A stretch of DNA of 64,000 nucleotides, taken from NCBI RefSeq assembly GCF_030651185.1, contig NZ_JAUSCJ010000013.1:1-64000 (forward strand), given 5' to 3'. How positions within the stretch are numbered: the stretch's first letter is position 1; each line of letters starts with the position of its first letter. Source of the DNA: Phenylobacterium sp. (GTDB lineage: Bacteria > Pseudomonadota > Alphaproteobacteria > Caulobacterales > Caulobacteraceae). The notes under the pieces were generated by a model that saw only the letters and a program-made list of their open reading frames with translations, had not been told where the DNA came from and made no database searches. Shown here in pieces: positions 7,933 to 15,769 of this stretch. The translations under genes were made by a program, and so were the position numbers.

Positions 7933-8337
7933 ATGAGCCAGACCCTCGATCCCGTGTTCCAGGGCGTCATCCCCTATCTCAGCGTCGAAGGCGCCGGCGC
8001 CGCCTCGGCGTTCTACCAGAAGGCCTTCGGGGCCAAGGAACTGCGCGTCATGCCGGCCGAGGACGGCAAGCGGTTCATGCACATTCACCTGGAGATCAAC
8101 GGCGGCTCGGTGATGCTCAGCGACGCCTTCCCGGAAAGCGGTTACGCCCACCAGCCCTCGCACAGCTTCACCATGCAGCTCGTCGTCGCCGACCTCGACA
8201 CCTGGTGGAGGTGCGCGGTGGACGCCGGCGGCAAGCCCACCTCCGAGCCGCAGCTTATGTTCTGGGGCGACTATTACGGCGCCCTGGTCGACCCCTTCGG
8301 CGTCCACTGGGCCTTCAACCAGCCGGCCGCGCAGTAG
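7933..8337 (+). CDS. VOC-family (PhnB/glyoxalase-like) protein
   Basis: The 134-residue single-domain protein has the 3-demethylubiquinone methyltransferase-like/PhnB pattern: VIPYLSVEGAGAASAFYQKA, FMHIHLEINGGSVMLSD and DPFGVHWAF at the C-terminus. VOC proteins bind a metal between paired beta-alpha-beta-beta-beta modules and usually work as dimers. The substrate is unknown. PhnB-like genes commonly accompany ECF42/DGPF pairs, which supports a shared regulon. GGAGA precedes the ATG. Confidence 0.8.
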   Translation: MSQTLDPVFQGVIPYLSVEGAGAASAFYQKAFGAKELRVMPAEDGKRFMHIHLEINGGSVMLSDAFPESGYAHQPSHSFTMQLVVADLDTWWRCAVDAGGKPTSEPQLMFWGDYYGALVDPFGVHWAFNQPAAQ

Positions 8338-8349
8338 GCATGATCGACA

Positions 8350-8388
8350 TTTCCTCCCTCGTTCCGCTCCGCTGCACAGGGGAGGAAA
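8350..8388. terminator. Bidirectional hairpin between convergent genes
   Basis: A 9-bp stem TTTCCTCCC / GGGAGGAAA lies between the VOC gene (plus) and the DUF808 gene (minus). Its right half (CGCTGCACAGGGGAGGAAA) resembles the repeat right arm at 40158-40174 (CGCTGCGCAGGGGAGGAA), so it may be a partial copy of the same interspersed palindrome. Confidence 0.55.
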
Positions 8389-8448
8389 ATGCGCCGCCCA
8401 GTCGATTTCCGCCCGGCCCATCGAGATGCGCGCTCTTCAGTCCGAGGA

Positions 8449-9390
8449 CTAGTGGCCGCCGCCGCGCACCTTCTGCACCAGATGGACCACACCGACGATC
8501 ACCGCGCCGACCGCCAGGCCCACCACCGCTGAGCCGGCCGCGAAGGCCAGCCAGCCGGTGACGGCGCCGACGCGGGGGACGCCGCCCGCCCAGTGAGAGA
8601 GGCCCTCCACAAGATGGGGGATGGTCATCCAGCCGAAGTGCTCCAGGCCGTGGACCAGGATGCCGCCGCCGACCCACAGCATGGCGGCCGTACCGATGGT
8701 CGCCAGGCCGCCCAGCAGGGTCGGCATGGCCTTCACCAGGCCACGACCGAGGGCGCGGCCCAGCCGGGTGTGGCCATTGGCCAGGTGCAGGCCGATGTCG
8801 TCCATCTTCACCAGCAGGCCCACAACCCCGTAGACCCCGATGGTTATGGCCAGGCCCACCACCGCCAGGGCGGCGGCCTGGATGGCGAAGGGGCGATCGG
8901 CGACGTCGGCCAGGGCGATGAACATGATCTCCGCCGACAGGATCAGGTCGGTGCGGATGGCGCCGGCCACCTTCTGATCCTCCAGTTCCGTCGAACTGAG
9001 CGCCAGCTCTTCCAGCTCTTCGCCCGCCTCGTGCGGCACGAAGGCCTCCAGGATCTTCTCGCTGGCTTCGAAGGCCAGGTAGGTCCCGCCGACCATCAGC
9101 AGGGGCGTGACCAGCCAGGGCGCGAACGCGCTCATCGCCAGGGCGCCGGGCAGCAGGAAGACGAACTTGTTGCGCAGGGAGCCTAGCGCGATCTTCCAGA
9201 CGATGGGCAGTTCGCGGTCCGGGGTGAAGCCCATGGCGTAGCCCGGCGTCACCGCCGCGTCGTCCACCACCACGCCCACGGCCTTGGAGCCGGCCTTGCC
9301 CGCCGCGCCGGCCACATCGTCCACGGAGGCCGCGGCGATCTTGGCGATCGCCGCCACGTCGTCCAGCAGCGCGGCAAGGCCGGAAGCCAT
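8449..9390 (-). CDS. DUF808 (YedI-like) inner membrane protein
   Basis: The 313-residue protein matches the DUF808/YedI family: the N-terminal ALLDDVAAIAKIAAASVDDV, DDAAVTPGYAMGFTPDRELP and WKIALGSLRNKFVFLLP, followed by about six membrane segments. Its function is unknown; homologues are common single-gene units in Proteobacteria. It converges with the VOC gene and lies downstream of the AraC gene on the same strand, 125 bases away. It is probably transcribed independently. Confidence 0.85.
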   Translation of the reverse strand: MASGLAALLDDVAAIAKIAAASVDDVAGAAGKAGSKAVGVVVDDAAVTPGYAMGFTPDRELPIVWKIALGSLRNKFVFLLPGALAMSAFAPWLVTPLLMVGGTYLAFEASEKILEAFVPHEAGEELEELALSSTELEDQKVAGAIRTDLILSAEIMFIALADVADRPFAIQAAALAVVGLAITIGVYGVVGLLVKMDDIGLHLANGHTRLGRALGRGLVKAMPTLLGGLATIGTAAMLWVGGGILVHGLEHFGWMTIPHLVEGLSHWAGGVPRVGAVTGWLAFAAGSAVVGLAVGAVIVGVVHLVQKVRGGGH

Positions 9391-9515
9391 CGGTCAGTCC
9401 CTCGTGAGATCGGTCCGCCTGCAATCGGTGAAAACGCCCGGGGTTCCAAGCGGAAACACCACGTCGGGCTGCGGAAGGCCTAAACCGCGCTCAGGCCCGC
9501 GTCGGTATCCCGGCG

Positions 9516-10562
9516 CTAGGCGTCCTTCCAGCCGCGCGGACCCTGGCCGGTCCACCGCTTGAAAGCTCGCGAGAAGGCGCTGCGGTCGGAGAAGCCCAGC
9601 AGGTAGGCCGTCTCGTTCACCGACAGCCGCGCAAGGTAGGTCTTGGCCAGCTCCCGGCGCAGGTCGTCCAGTACCTGGTCAAAACTCACCCCCTCGGCCC
9701 TCAGCCGGCGATAGAGGGTCGGGCGACTGAGGTTCATCAGCCCGGCCGTGACCGCCATGCTCGCGGCCCCCAGGTGGAGGCGCGGCACCAGCAGGCGCTC
9801 CACCTCGCCGCGCACCGTGCGCGAGGCCTCCAGCCTGGCCAGCAGGGCGTCGGCCCGGTCGTTGAAGATCCCGAACACATAGCTGTTGGCGCCCTGGGTC
9901 TTCAGCGACAGCCAGGAGGGCTCGATCCGCAGGGCGTTGCGCGCCGCGCCGAACACTACCGGCGCCTTGAGCACCGCCGCGTAGGCGGCGGCATGGTCGG
10001 GCCTGGCGTGGGTCACCTCCACCGCGGTCACGAAGGGGACGTCGCCGTAGCTACGCGCCACCTCGCACACGAAGCGGGCGAAGGTCTCCTCGGTGAGCTC
10101 GGGGAAGGCGTTCGGGTCGGGCCGCCGGTCCTCCAGCCACAGGTCGCCGTCCCGCGAGACCAGCTCGAACCTCTCCCCGCCCCCCAGGTCCACCTCGGCG
10201 ATCAGCCGCCGGTAGCGGTTCAACTGCTGCAGCGCCTCGCCCATGGTCCCGGCGGCGCGGCAGATCAGCCCCACCAGCGACACCTCCTCGAAGTTGGTCC
10301 CCGCGCCGAACCGCAGGCCCAGGTCAGGGGCTTCGCAGATGTCCTTGGCCGACCGCATCAAGGCCACATAGCTCGCCAACGGCACGCGGTTGTCTCGGTC
10401 GCTCAGCGCGTCCGCCGCGATCGCGGACCGCGCCAGCAGCAGCGCCCGCCCGGCCCCCTGAGCCACCGCGAAGTCCAGCAGCGCCTGGGCGTAGCCCGCC
10501 GAGACGGTGGGCCGGTCGGTGCGATTGATCCCTGCGGTCACAAGTCTGGGTCCTGCGGTCAT
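9516..10562 (-). CDS. AraC-family regulator with arabinose-binding-like domain
   Basis: The 348-residue protein has an N-terminal PF12625-type effector domain (VAQGAGRALLLARSAIAADA..., ~residues 30-215) and a C-terminal AraC helix-turn-helix domain (~250-348) ending TAYLLGFSDRSAFSRAFKRW, TGQGPRGWKDA. The layout is that of OruR/ArgR-like activators that sense a small organic ligand. It is divergent from the DUF2306 gene 65 bp away, which with the phosphatase-like gene behind it is the most likely target. The ATG at 10562 has no strong ribosome site. Confidence 0.85.
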   Translation of the reverse strand: MTAGPRLVTAGINRTDRPTVSAGYAQALLDFAVAQGAGRALLLARSAIAADALSDRDNRVPLASYVALMRSAKDICEAPDLGLRFGAGTNFEEVSLVGLICRAAGTMGEALQQLNRYRRLIAEVDLGGGERFELVSRDGDLWLEDRRPDPNAFPELTEETFARFVCEVARSYGDVPFVTAVEVTHARPDHAAAYAAVLKAPVVFGAARNALRIEPSWLSLKTQGANSYVFGIFNDRADALLARLEASRTVRGEVERLLVPRLHLGAASMAVTAGLMNLSRPTLYRRLRAEGVSFDQVLDDLRRELAKTYLARLSVNETAYLLGFSDRSAFSRAFKRWTGQGPRGWKDA

Positions 10563-10626
10563 CGACGCTGCGGCGCGCCAGCCTAAATTTCACCAAGGAA
10601 TTGGTCGCGAACCGGAGAGTAGAGTC

Positions 10627-11427
10627 ATGTCCACCGCGCCGAAAGCCGAACGGCTGCTGCGGGCCTCCGCCGTGCTCTGGTACGGGGTCGCGGTCGCCGG
10701 TCTGTGGGCCTTCGGCCTCTACATCGCCGCCCTCTATGGGGTGGGCCTGCTGGGGGGCGACCTCAACCGGTGGAACCGGGTGCTGCCGGAGGGCCACGGC
10801 TATGTCGCCGGCGACCTGAGGGGAAACCTGGCCCTGGGCGCCCATCTCAGCCTGGCCTTGATCGTCACCCTCGGCGGGGCGCTGCAGCTGGTTCCCCAGA
10901 TCCGCGCCCGCGCGCCCTGGCTGCACCGATGGAATGGACGCCTGTTCGTGGTGGCCGCGGTGGTGGCGGCGGGCAGCGGCCTCTTCATCGCCCTCACCCG
11001 CGGCGCCGTGGCGGGGATCTATATGACCCTCGGCAACGCCCTGAACGCCGCCCTGGTCCTGACCTTCGCCACGCGGGCCTGGCGCGCGGCGCGGGCGCGG
11101 GCCTTCATCGACCACCGCCGCTGGGCCCTACGGCTCTTCGTGGTGATCAACGCCGTCTGGTTCTATCGCCTGGGCATGATGCTGTGGTTCGCGGTCCACC
11201 AGGCGCCGGTGGGGCACACCGCCGCCTTCGACGGACCCTTCGACATCTTCCTGGCCTTCGCCCACGTGCTCCTGCCCCTGGCGATCCTGGAGCTCTACCT
11301 GGCCGCCGGAGCGCGGGGCGGCGCGCGCGCCAAGGGCGCCATGGCAGCGCTTCTGCTCGTTCTCAGTCTGGCGACCGCCGCGGGCATCCTTCTGGTGGTG
11401 ATGGGGATGTGGCTGCCGCGGCTCTAG
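10627..11427 (+). CDS. DUF2306 multi-pass membrane protein
   Basis: The 266-residue protein has seven or so hydrophobic segments and the DUF2306 signature: RGNLALGAHLSLALIVTLGG and LQLVPQIRARAPWLHRWNGR in the middle, and FIDHRRWALRLFVVINAVWF toward the end. His/Arg motifs of this kind resemble those of cytochrome b561-like transmembrane proteins, but no cofactor is proven. GGAG lies 11 bases before the ATG. It is divergent from the AraC gene, and the next gene begins almost at its stop, so the two should be one unit. Confidence 0.8.
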   Translation: MSTAPKAERLLRASAVLWYGVAVAGLWAFGLYIAALYGVGLLGGDLNRWNRVLPEGHGYVAGDLRGNLALGAHLSLALIVTLGGALQLVPQIRARAPWLHRWNGRLFVVAAVVAAGSGLFIALTRGAVAGIYMTLGNALNAALVLTFATRAWRAARARAFIDHRRWALRLFVVINAVWFYRLGMMLWFAVHQAPVGHTAAFDGPFDIFLAFAHVLLPLAILELYLAAGARGGARAKGAMAALLLVLSLATAAGILLVVMGMWLPRL

Positions 11428-11460
11428 TCCATGCTGGGCGCCTTCACCGGGATCGCCGCC

Positions 11461-11997
11461 ATGCTCGACCGCCGCCGCCTGTTCGTTCTGCCGCTGCTGG
11501 CCGCGTTCGCCGGCGGGGCGCAGGCCGCCGAGCCGCTAAAGATCGCCTTCGTGGACACCGGAAACACCGGCCGCAGCCTGATGGCTCAGACCCTGGCCCG
11601 GGCGCTCGCCGCCCGCCGCGCCCTGCCGATCGCCGTCATCTCCCGCGGCCTCGACGTCGATCCCTTCGACGAGGCGCCCGAGGCCAACGCCCAGACCCTG
11701 ATGGCGGCCCGCGGCTTCGACCTCGCCGCCCACCGCGCCCGGCCCCCGACGGCCGCCGACATCGCCCACGCCGACCTGATCCTCACCATGACCGCGACGC
11801 ACGTTGAGAAGGTCGTGGCCCTCTATCCGGACGCCAGCGCCAAGACCCACACCCTGGCCGCCTACGCCAGCGGCCAGGACACCCCGATCCCCGACGCCTG
11901 GGGCAAACCGATGGCCGCCTACACCGCCGTGCTGGCCCAACTCGATCTCTACCTCCCACTGGCGCTCGCCAAGGCGATTGCGGACCGCAAACCCTAG
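11461..11997 (+). CDS. Exported low-molecular-weight phosphatase-like protein lacking the catalytic Cys
   Basis: From the ATG at 11461 the 178-residue product starts with a signal peptide (MLDRRRLFVLPLLAAFAGGA) and continues as a low-molecular-weight protein-tyrosine-phosphatase fold. The P-loop that should read CTGNxCRS is DTGNTGRS (residues 32-39), so the nucleophilic cysteine is Asp and the second cysteine is Gly. The phosphate-binding Arg-Ser and a C-terminal IPDAWG (general-acid loop) remain. It therefore looks like a periplasmic pseudo-enzyme or anion-binding protein, not an active CX5R phosphatase. An ATG at 11431 would add ten residues. It sits directly behind the DUF2306 gene. Confidence 0.75.
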   Translation: MLDRRRLFVLPLLAAFAGGAQAAEPLKIAFVDTGNTGRSLMAQTLARALAARRALPIAVISRGLDVDPFDEAPEANAQTLMAARGFDLAAHRARPPTAADIAHADLILTMTATHVEKVVALYPDASAKTHTLAAYASGQDTPIPDAWGKPMAAYTAVLAQLDLYLPLALAKAIADRKP

Positions 11998-12175
11998 GCC
12001 GCGTCTTCCGCAGCCAAAGACGCGCGCTCAGCGTCACCGGCGTGGTGATCTGGCGGCGCAAGCGCCAGGGCCGGGTGAAGCGGCGCAGGCCGCGCGCGGC
12101 CACGGCCTGACCGCCACGCGGAATTGACAACGGCGTTCGCCGAGCCGACGATCGGCTCCACTTGAGGGGGTGGAG

Positions 12176-12583
12176 ATGAGGATTGCAGTTTTAGCGGCTG
12201 CGATGGCTGCGGGCCTGGCCCTGGCGGCGGCCGGGCCGTCCCAGGCGGCGGGCTTCCTGTCGGACCTGGTGTCCAGGCTCGACATCCTGCCCGACAACGC
12301 CAGAAGGCTCGACAACGCCAACAGCGCGCGGAGCTCGGCGATCAGCGAAGCCATCGCCCGCGACGCCGGCCGGATCGAGGCCGAGGCCTATATCAAGTCG
12401 ATACAGGCCGAACGGGCGGTGCGGGTTCCCGCCGCGCCCACGCTGATCAACCTCGCCACCGGCCCATCCGTCTGCCGGACCCTGGTCGGCGCCTGCACGG
12501 TCAACGTCCTGGCCACCGCGGGTCAGGCCTGCTGGTGCCCCACCGAGGACGGCGGATTCGCCACGGGCACGGTGGGACAATGA
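12176..12583 (+). CDS. Exported protein with C-terminal cysteine motif (operon gene 1)
   Basis: The 135-residue product has a signal peptide (MRIAVLAAAMAAGLALAAAG, cleavage near SQA-A), a charged helical middle (residues ~35-85, with repeated LDNA and an IEAEAYIKSIQAER helix) and a C-terminal block CRTLVGACTVNVLATAGQ followed by ACWCPT. That block is shared with the next gene. I find no named family. GAGGGGG lies 5 bases upstream of the ATG at 12176. A TTGACA at 12124-12129 could be a promoter element. The stop overlaps the next start (ATGA at 12580). Confidence 0.7.
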   Translation: MRIAVLAAAMAAGLALAAAGPSQAAGFLSDLVSRLDILPDNARRLDNANSARSSAISEAIARDAGRIEAEAYIKSIQAERAVRVPAAPTLINLATGPSVCRTLVGACTVNVLATAGQACWCPTEDGGFATGTVGQ

Positions 12584-12813
12584 AGGCCCGGCTTGCTCTC
12601 TTGATGGCCGCCTGCGCCCTGCTGCTGGCCGGTTGTCTCAGCATTCCGGGCGTCTCCGTCCCGGGCCTGAACGATCCGCCGCCCACCGCCGCCCCCCTGT
12701 GCCGGACCCCGGTGGGCCAGTGCCGGATCAACGCCTATGCCTCCCCGGGCGCCTCCTGCTGGTGCCCCACCCGCCAGGGTCAGGCCGCCCTGGGCGAGGT
12801 GGTCGCGCCATGA
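12580..12813 (+). CDS. Small lipoprotein with the same cysteine motif (operon gene 2)
   Basis: The 77-residue product has a lipoprotein signal peptide with lipobox LAGC (MKARLALLMAACALLLAGC), so the mature form should be lipid-anchored. Its C-terminus CRTPVGQCRINAYASPGA then SCWCPT repeats the pattern CRTxVGxCx(V/I)NxxAxxGxxCWCPT of the preceding protein. Four cysteines in fixed positions suggest two disulphides. Both junctions are ATGA overlaps (12580-12583 and 12810-12813), so it is translationally coupled on both sides. Confidence 0.75.
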   Translation: MKARLALLMAACALLLAGCLSIPGVSVPGLNDPPPTAAPLCRTPVGQCRINAYASPGASCWCPTRQGQAALGEVVAP

Positions 12814-13490
12814 AGCCGCCGCCCAAGACCCAACCCGGCGGTTCGCTGAGCCGGCGCGGCCTCCAGATCATCCTGTCGATCTCGGGGCTGCTGGTGGTGG
12901 CCGCCCTGATGGCGATCTGGACCACCCGGCCGCTGCCGCCCGCCACGGCGCCGGCCACCCCCACCACCTTCGAGCGCTGCTGGAAGGACCAACTGGCCCC
13001 GGTTCCGGTGAAGGAGCAGACCCCCGACCTCGTCGATCGGGTCTCCTCGGTCTGCTACAACCACGCCTACCGCGCCCTGCTGCTGGACGATTTCCGCATC
13101 CGCCGCACCGCCTATGTGCAGCAGCAGTTCCAGGGCAACGTCATGCTGTGGATGGTGGTCGCCATCACCCTGTCGGGGGTCGCCCTCGCCGGCCTCCAGC
13201 TGCTGGCCGCCTCGCGCCTGGCGGCCACCGGCCAGGCCAGCCTGGCCTCCGACGGCGTGCTGAGCCTGGAGCGCGGCAAGATCTCCCTGCGCTCGTCGGT
13301 CACCGGCCTGCTGATCCTGGTGGTGTCCCTGGCCTTCTTCGGCATCTTCGTGAACTGGGTCTACCAGCTCTCCGAGAACACCCCCGAGAAGGCGCCGCAG
13401 CCGGCGGTCCAGAGGGCCCAGCAGATGCTGCAGGGCATCGGCGGCGTCGGACCGCCGCCCCCGGGCATGACGACGCCGAAGCTCCGCTAG
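12810..13490 (+). CDS. Inner membrane protein (operon gene 3)
   Basis: The 226-residue product has a membrane segment at ~20-41, a periplasmic stretch of ~90 residues with two cysteines (FERCWKD, SSVCYNH), then a segment at ~112-135 (NVMLWMVVAITLSGVALAGL), a short loop and a third segment at ~168-190 (TGLLILVVSLAFFGIFVNWV). The tail is Pro/Gly-rich. The loop DGVLSLERGKISLRSSVTG between segments 2 and 3 is a pattern I have seen in uncharacterised proteobacterial membrane proteins. The ATG overlaps the upstream stop, so it belongs to the three-gene operon and may anchor or handle the two cysteine-motif proteins. Confidence 0.7.
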   Translation: MKPPPKTQPGGSLSRRGLQIILSISGLLVVAALMAIWTTRPLPPATAPATPTTFERCWKDQLAPVPVKEQTPDLVDRVSSVCYNHAYRALLLDDFRIRRTAYVQQQFQGNVMLWMVVAITLSGVALAGLQLLAASRLAATGQASLASDGVLSLERGKISLRSSVTGLLILVVSLAFFGIFVNWVYQLSENTPEKAPQPAVQRAQQMLQGIGGVGPPPPGMTTPKLR

Positions 13491-13495
13491 GCTCT

Positions 13496-13939
13496 CTAGC
13501 GCCAGTCGTCCGGTCCAGGCGGCTCCATGGGGGGCTGACCGCCCTTCCGGATGGGCGCGTCGGGACGGGTCCAGAACCCACCGGTGTGGGCGTTGTCGCT
13601 CCGGTGAATGGTTACGCTGGCCGGGTCAAAGTTCACGAACATCCGGGCATTGACCGCGCGGATCGTGGAGGGCTGGTCCAGGGCGGTGTGATGGGTGACG
13701 CAGCCACAGGTCTTGCAGCGCCAGAAGCCGATCCAGCGGTTACCCCAGATATAGGCCTCCACCGCATCGGCCCCTTGAACCAGGTCCACGCTGAGCTGCG
13801 TCTTGCCGATGGGATCGGAGCCATAGGCCCAGAGCACGCCATAGCGGCGGCAGATCGAACAGTTGCAGTCCAGCACCCAGACCGGCGCCGGGTCCATCGT
13901 GATGCGGACGGCTCCGCAGTGACAGGCGGCTCTGACCAT
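13496..13939 (-). CDS. GFA-family (glutathione-dependent formaldehyde-activating-like) protein
   Basis: The 147-residue protein shows the GFA zinc-binding layout: CHCGAVR at the N-terminus, CNCSICRRYG (~25-34) and CKTCGCVTHH (~75-84). These cysteines hold two zinc ions in Gfa. Most homologues are not formaldehyde enzymes, so only the fold is claimed. It lies 24 bases after the acyl-CoA synthetase stop on the same strand and is probably co-transcribed with it. It converges with the membrane-protein operon. Confidence 0.85.
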   Translation of the reverse strand: MVRAACHCGAVRITMDPAPVWVLDCNCSICRRYGVLWAYGSDPIGKTQLSVDLVQGADAVEAYIWGNRWIGFWRCKTCGCVTHHTALDQPSTIRAVNARMFVNFDPASVTIHRSDNAHTGGFWTRPDAPIRKGGQPPMEPPGPDDWR

Positions 13940-13963
13940 CGGCGGCTTCCTCCCTCGGCGGGC

Positions 13964-15637
13964 TCAGCCCCAGCGGGCGGCCGCCTCGTCCCGCAGTTGC
14001 CGCTTGAGGATCTTACCCGAAGCGATGCGCGGCAAGGGCTCACCGGCAAAATGGAAATAGCGGGGGATCTCGAACCTCGCCAGGCGCGGTTCCAGGAAGG
14101 CCCGCAGTTCGGCCTCGTCGATGGGCGAGCGCGCATAGATCGTCGCCCCCACCTCCTCGCCCAGGCGTTCGTCGGGCACGCCGTAGACGCTGACCTCCAG
14201 CACATCGGGATGTTCCAGGAGCGCGGCTTCCACCGACCCGCAGCCGATGTTCTCCCCGCCCCGGATCACCAGGTCCTTGATACGGTCGACGATGTAGACG
14301 AAGCCCTCGTCGTCGACATAGGCCACGTCCCCGGTGCGCATCCAGCCGTCCACGAAGGTCTCGGCATTGGCCTCGGGGCGGTTCCAGTAGCCGCGCATGA
14401 TCGAGGCGCCGCGGATCTGCAGCTCGCCCCGCGTCCCCGCCGGCTGGGCGACGCCCGCCTCGTCCACGATGCGGATGTCCAGCACGCCCGACACCCGCCC
14501 TGAGCTGGCCGGATGGGCCAGGTAGTCGGCGCCGGCGATCGAGGTGCCGATGGCGTTGGTCTCGGTCATGCCCCAGCCGGTGTTGGGCGCGGCGTTGGGG
14601 AAGGCCTTGTCGATGGCCCGCACCTGCTCCGGCGCGCGGCTCGCCCCGCCGCCGCCCACGGCCATCAGCGAGCTCAGGTCGCGGCCCTCGCGCCGGGCGA
14701 TCTCCACCAGGTCGCCGGTCACCGCCGGCGGGCCGTTGAAGCCGGTGATGCGCTCGCGCTCGATGATCTCCACGGCCTGGGCCGGGTCCCACTTGTACAT
14801 GCAGACCAAGCGCCGCTGGGCGCGGAAGCTCTGCAGCAGGCTGACGTGCAGGCCCGAGACGTGGAACAGCGGGATCGACAGCAGGGCGGCGGGCTGCGGC
14901 CCGCCCGCGACGGGGGCGAAGCCGGCCAGCATGCCGGCCTGGGCGTCCAACTCCCACGACAGCAGGGCCGACATGATGTTGCGGTGGGTCGAGACCGCCC
15001 CCTTGGGATGGCCCGTCGAGCCGGAGGTGTAGAGCATGATGGCGTCGTCGTCGGGCCCGACGTGCCGCTCCGGCGGCCCCGCCCCCACCGGCGCGGCGCG
15101 GGCCATCACCTCGTCATAGGCCCGCACGCCGGCCGCCAGAGGCTTGGTGGCCCGCACCGCGATCACCGCCAGGCCCGCGGGCGCGTTCTCACAGGCGGCC
15201 AGTCGGTCCAGCCGCTCCTGGTCGGCCAGCAGCAGCTTGGCGCCTGAGTCCTTCAGCCCGTATTCCATCTCGTGCGGCTGCCACAGCGCATTCATCGCCA
15301 CCGCGATCGCCCCGATCGAGGTCGCCGCCATGAAGCCGAGGATCCATTCCGGATAGTTGCGCATGGAGATCGCGACCCGGTCGCCCTTCTCCACGCCATA
15401 GTCGCGGGCCATCACCGCCGCCAGATGCTGCGAGCGCGTCCAGGCCTCTTCGAAGCTCAGCCGCTCGTCCTCGTAGACGATGAACGGCAGGTCGCTGCGC
15501 CCGGCCGCAAACAGCGCCGCCAGGTTGACCGGCGCGTTCTTGAACGCCCGCACCCGGCGGCCCAGAGCCTCGGTCTCCGCGAGTTCGTACGGCAGACCCT
15601 CGCCGGTCAGCTGCGCCAGCGCCTCGATCCTGTTCAC
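13964..15637 (-). CDS. Acyl-CoA synthetase / AMP-dependent ligase (class I adenylate-forming)
   Basis: The 557-residue protein has the ANL core: the P-loop LYTSGSTGHPKGAV (~195-208), GWGMTETNAIG, GDVAYVDDEGFVYIVDRIKD and the hinge RIKDLVIRGGENI, with the catalytic lysine in the C-terminal ASGKILKR. It activates a carboxylate (probably a fatty or aryl acid) to the acyl-AMP and then the CoA thioester. The start is a GTG at 15637, after GGGGGATTTGAG. It is divergent from the alpha/beta hydrolase at 15770 and followed by the GFA gene. Confidence 0.88.
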   Translation of the reverse strand: MNRIEALAQLTGEGLPYELAETEALGRRVRAFKNAPVNLAALFAAGRSDLPFIVYEDERLSFEEAWTRSQHLAAVMARDYGVEKGDRVAISMRNYPEWILGFMAATSIGAIAVAMNALWQPHEMEYGLKDSGAKLLLADQERLDRLAACENAPAGLAVIAVRATKPLAAGVRAYDEVMARAAPVGAGPPERHVGPDDDAIMLYTSGSTGHPKGAVSTHRNIMSALLSWELDAQAGMLAGFAPVAGGPQPAALLSIPLFHVSGLHVSLLQSFRAQRRLVCMYKWDPAQAVEIIERERITGFNGPPAVTGDLVEIARREGRDLSSLMAVGGGGASRAPEQVRAIDKAFPNAAPNTGWGMTETNAIGTSIAGADYLAHPASSGRVSGVLDIRIVDEAGVAQPAGTRGELQIRGASIMRGYWNRPEANAETFVDGWMRTGDVAYVDDEGFVYIVDRIKDLVIRGGENIGCGSVEAALLEHPDVLEVSVYGVPDERLGEEVGATIYARSPIDEAELRAFLEPRLARFEIPRYFHFAGEPLPRIASGKILKRQLRDEAAARWG

Positions 15638-15769
15638 GTCTCAAATCCCCCAGGCCAAACCCCGAACTCGCGCCGGGCTAAGCGCGCTAGGCGCCAGAGT
15701 TCGGCGGCGATGTCCAGGGGCCGGCGGCGGTGCTAAGGGTCTCGCCCCCTGAGCGGCGGAGAGTCCCCC

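Noticed and set aside
6543-7970. 475-codon open frame on the minus strand across the ECF42 gene
   Set aside because: Antisense shadow spanning three real genes; no motif and no promoter or ribosome site.
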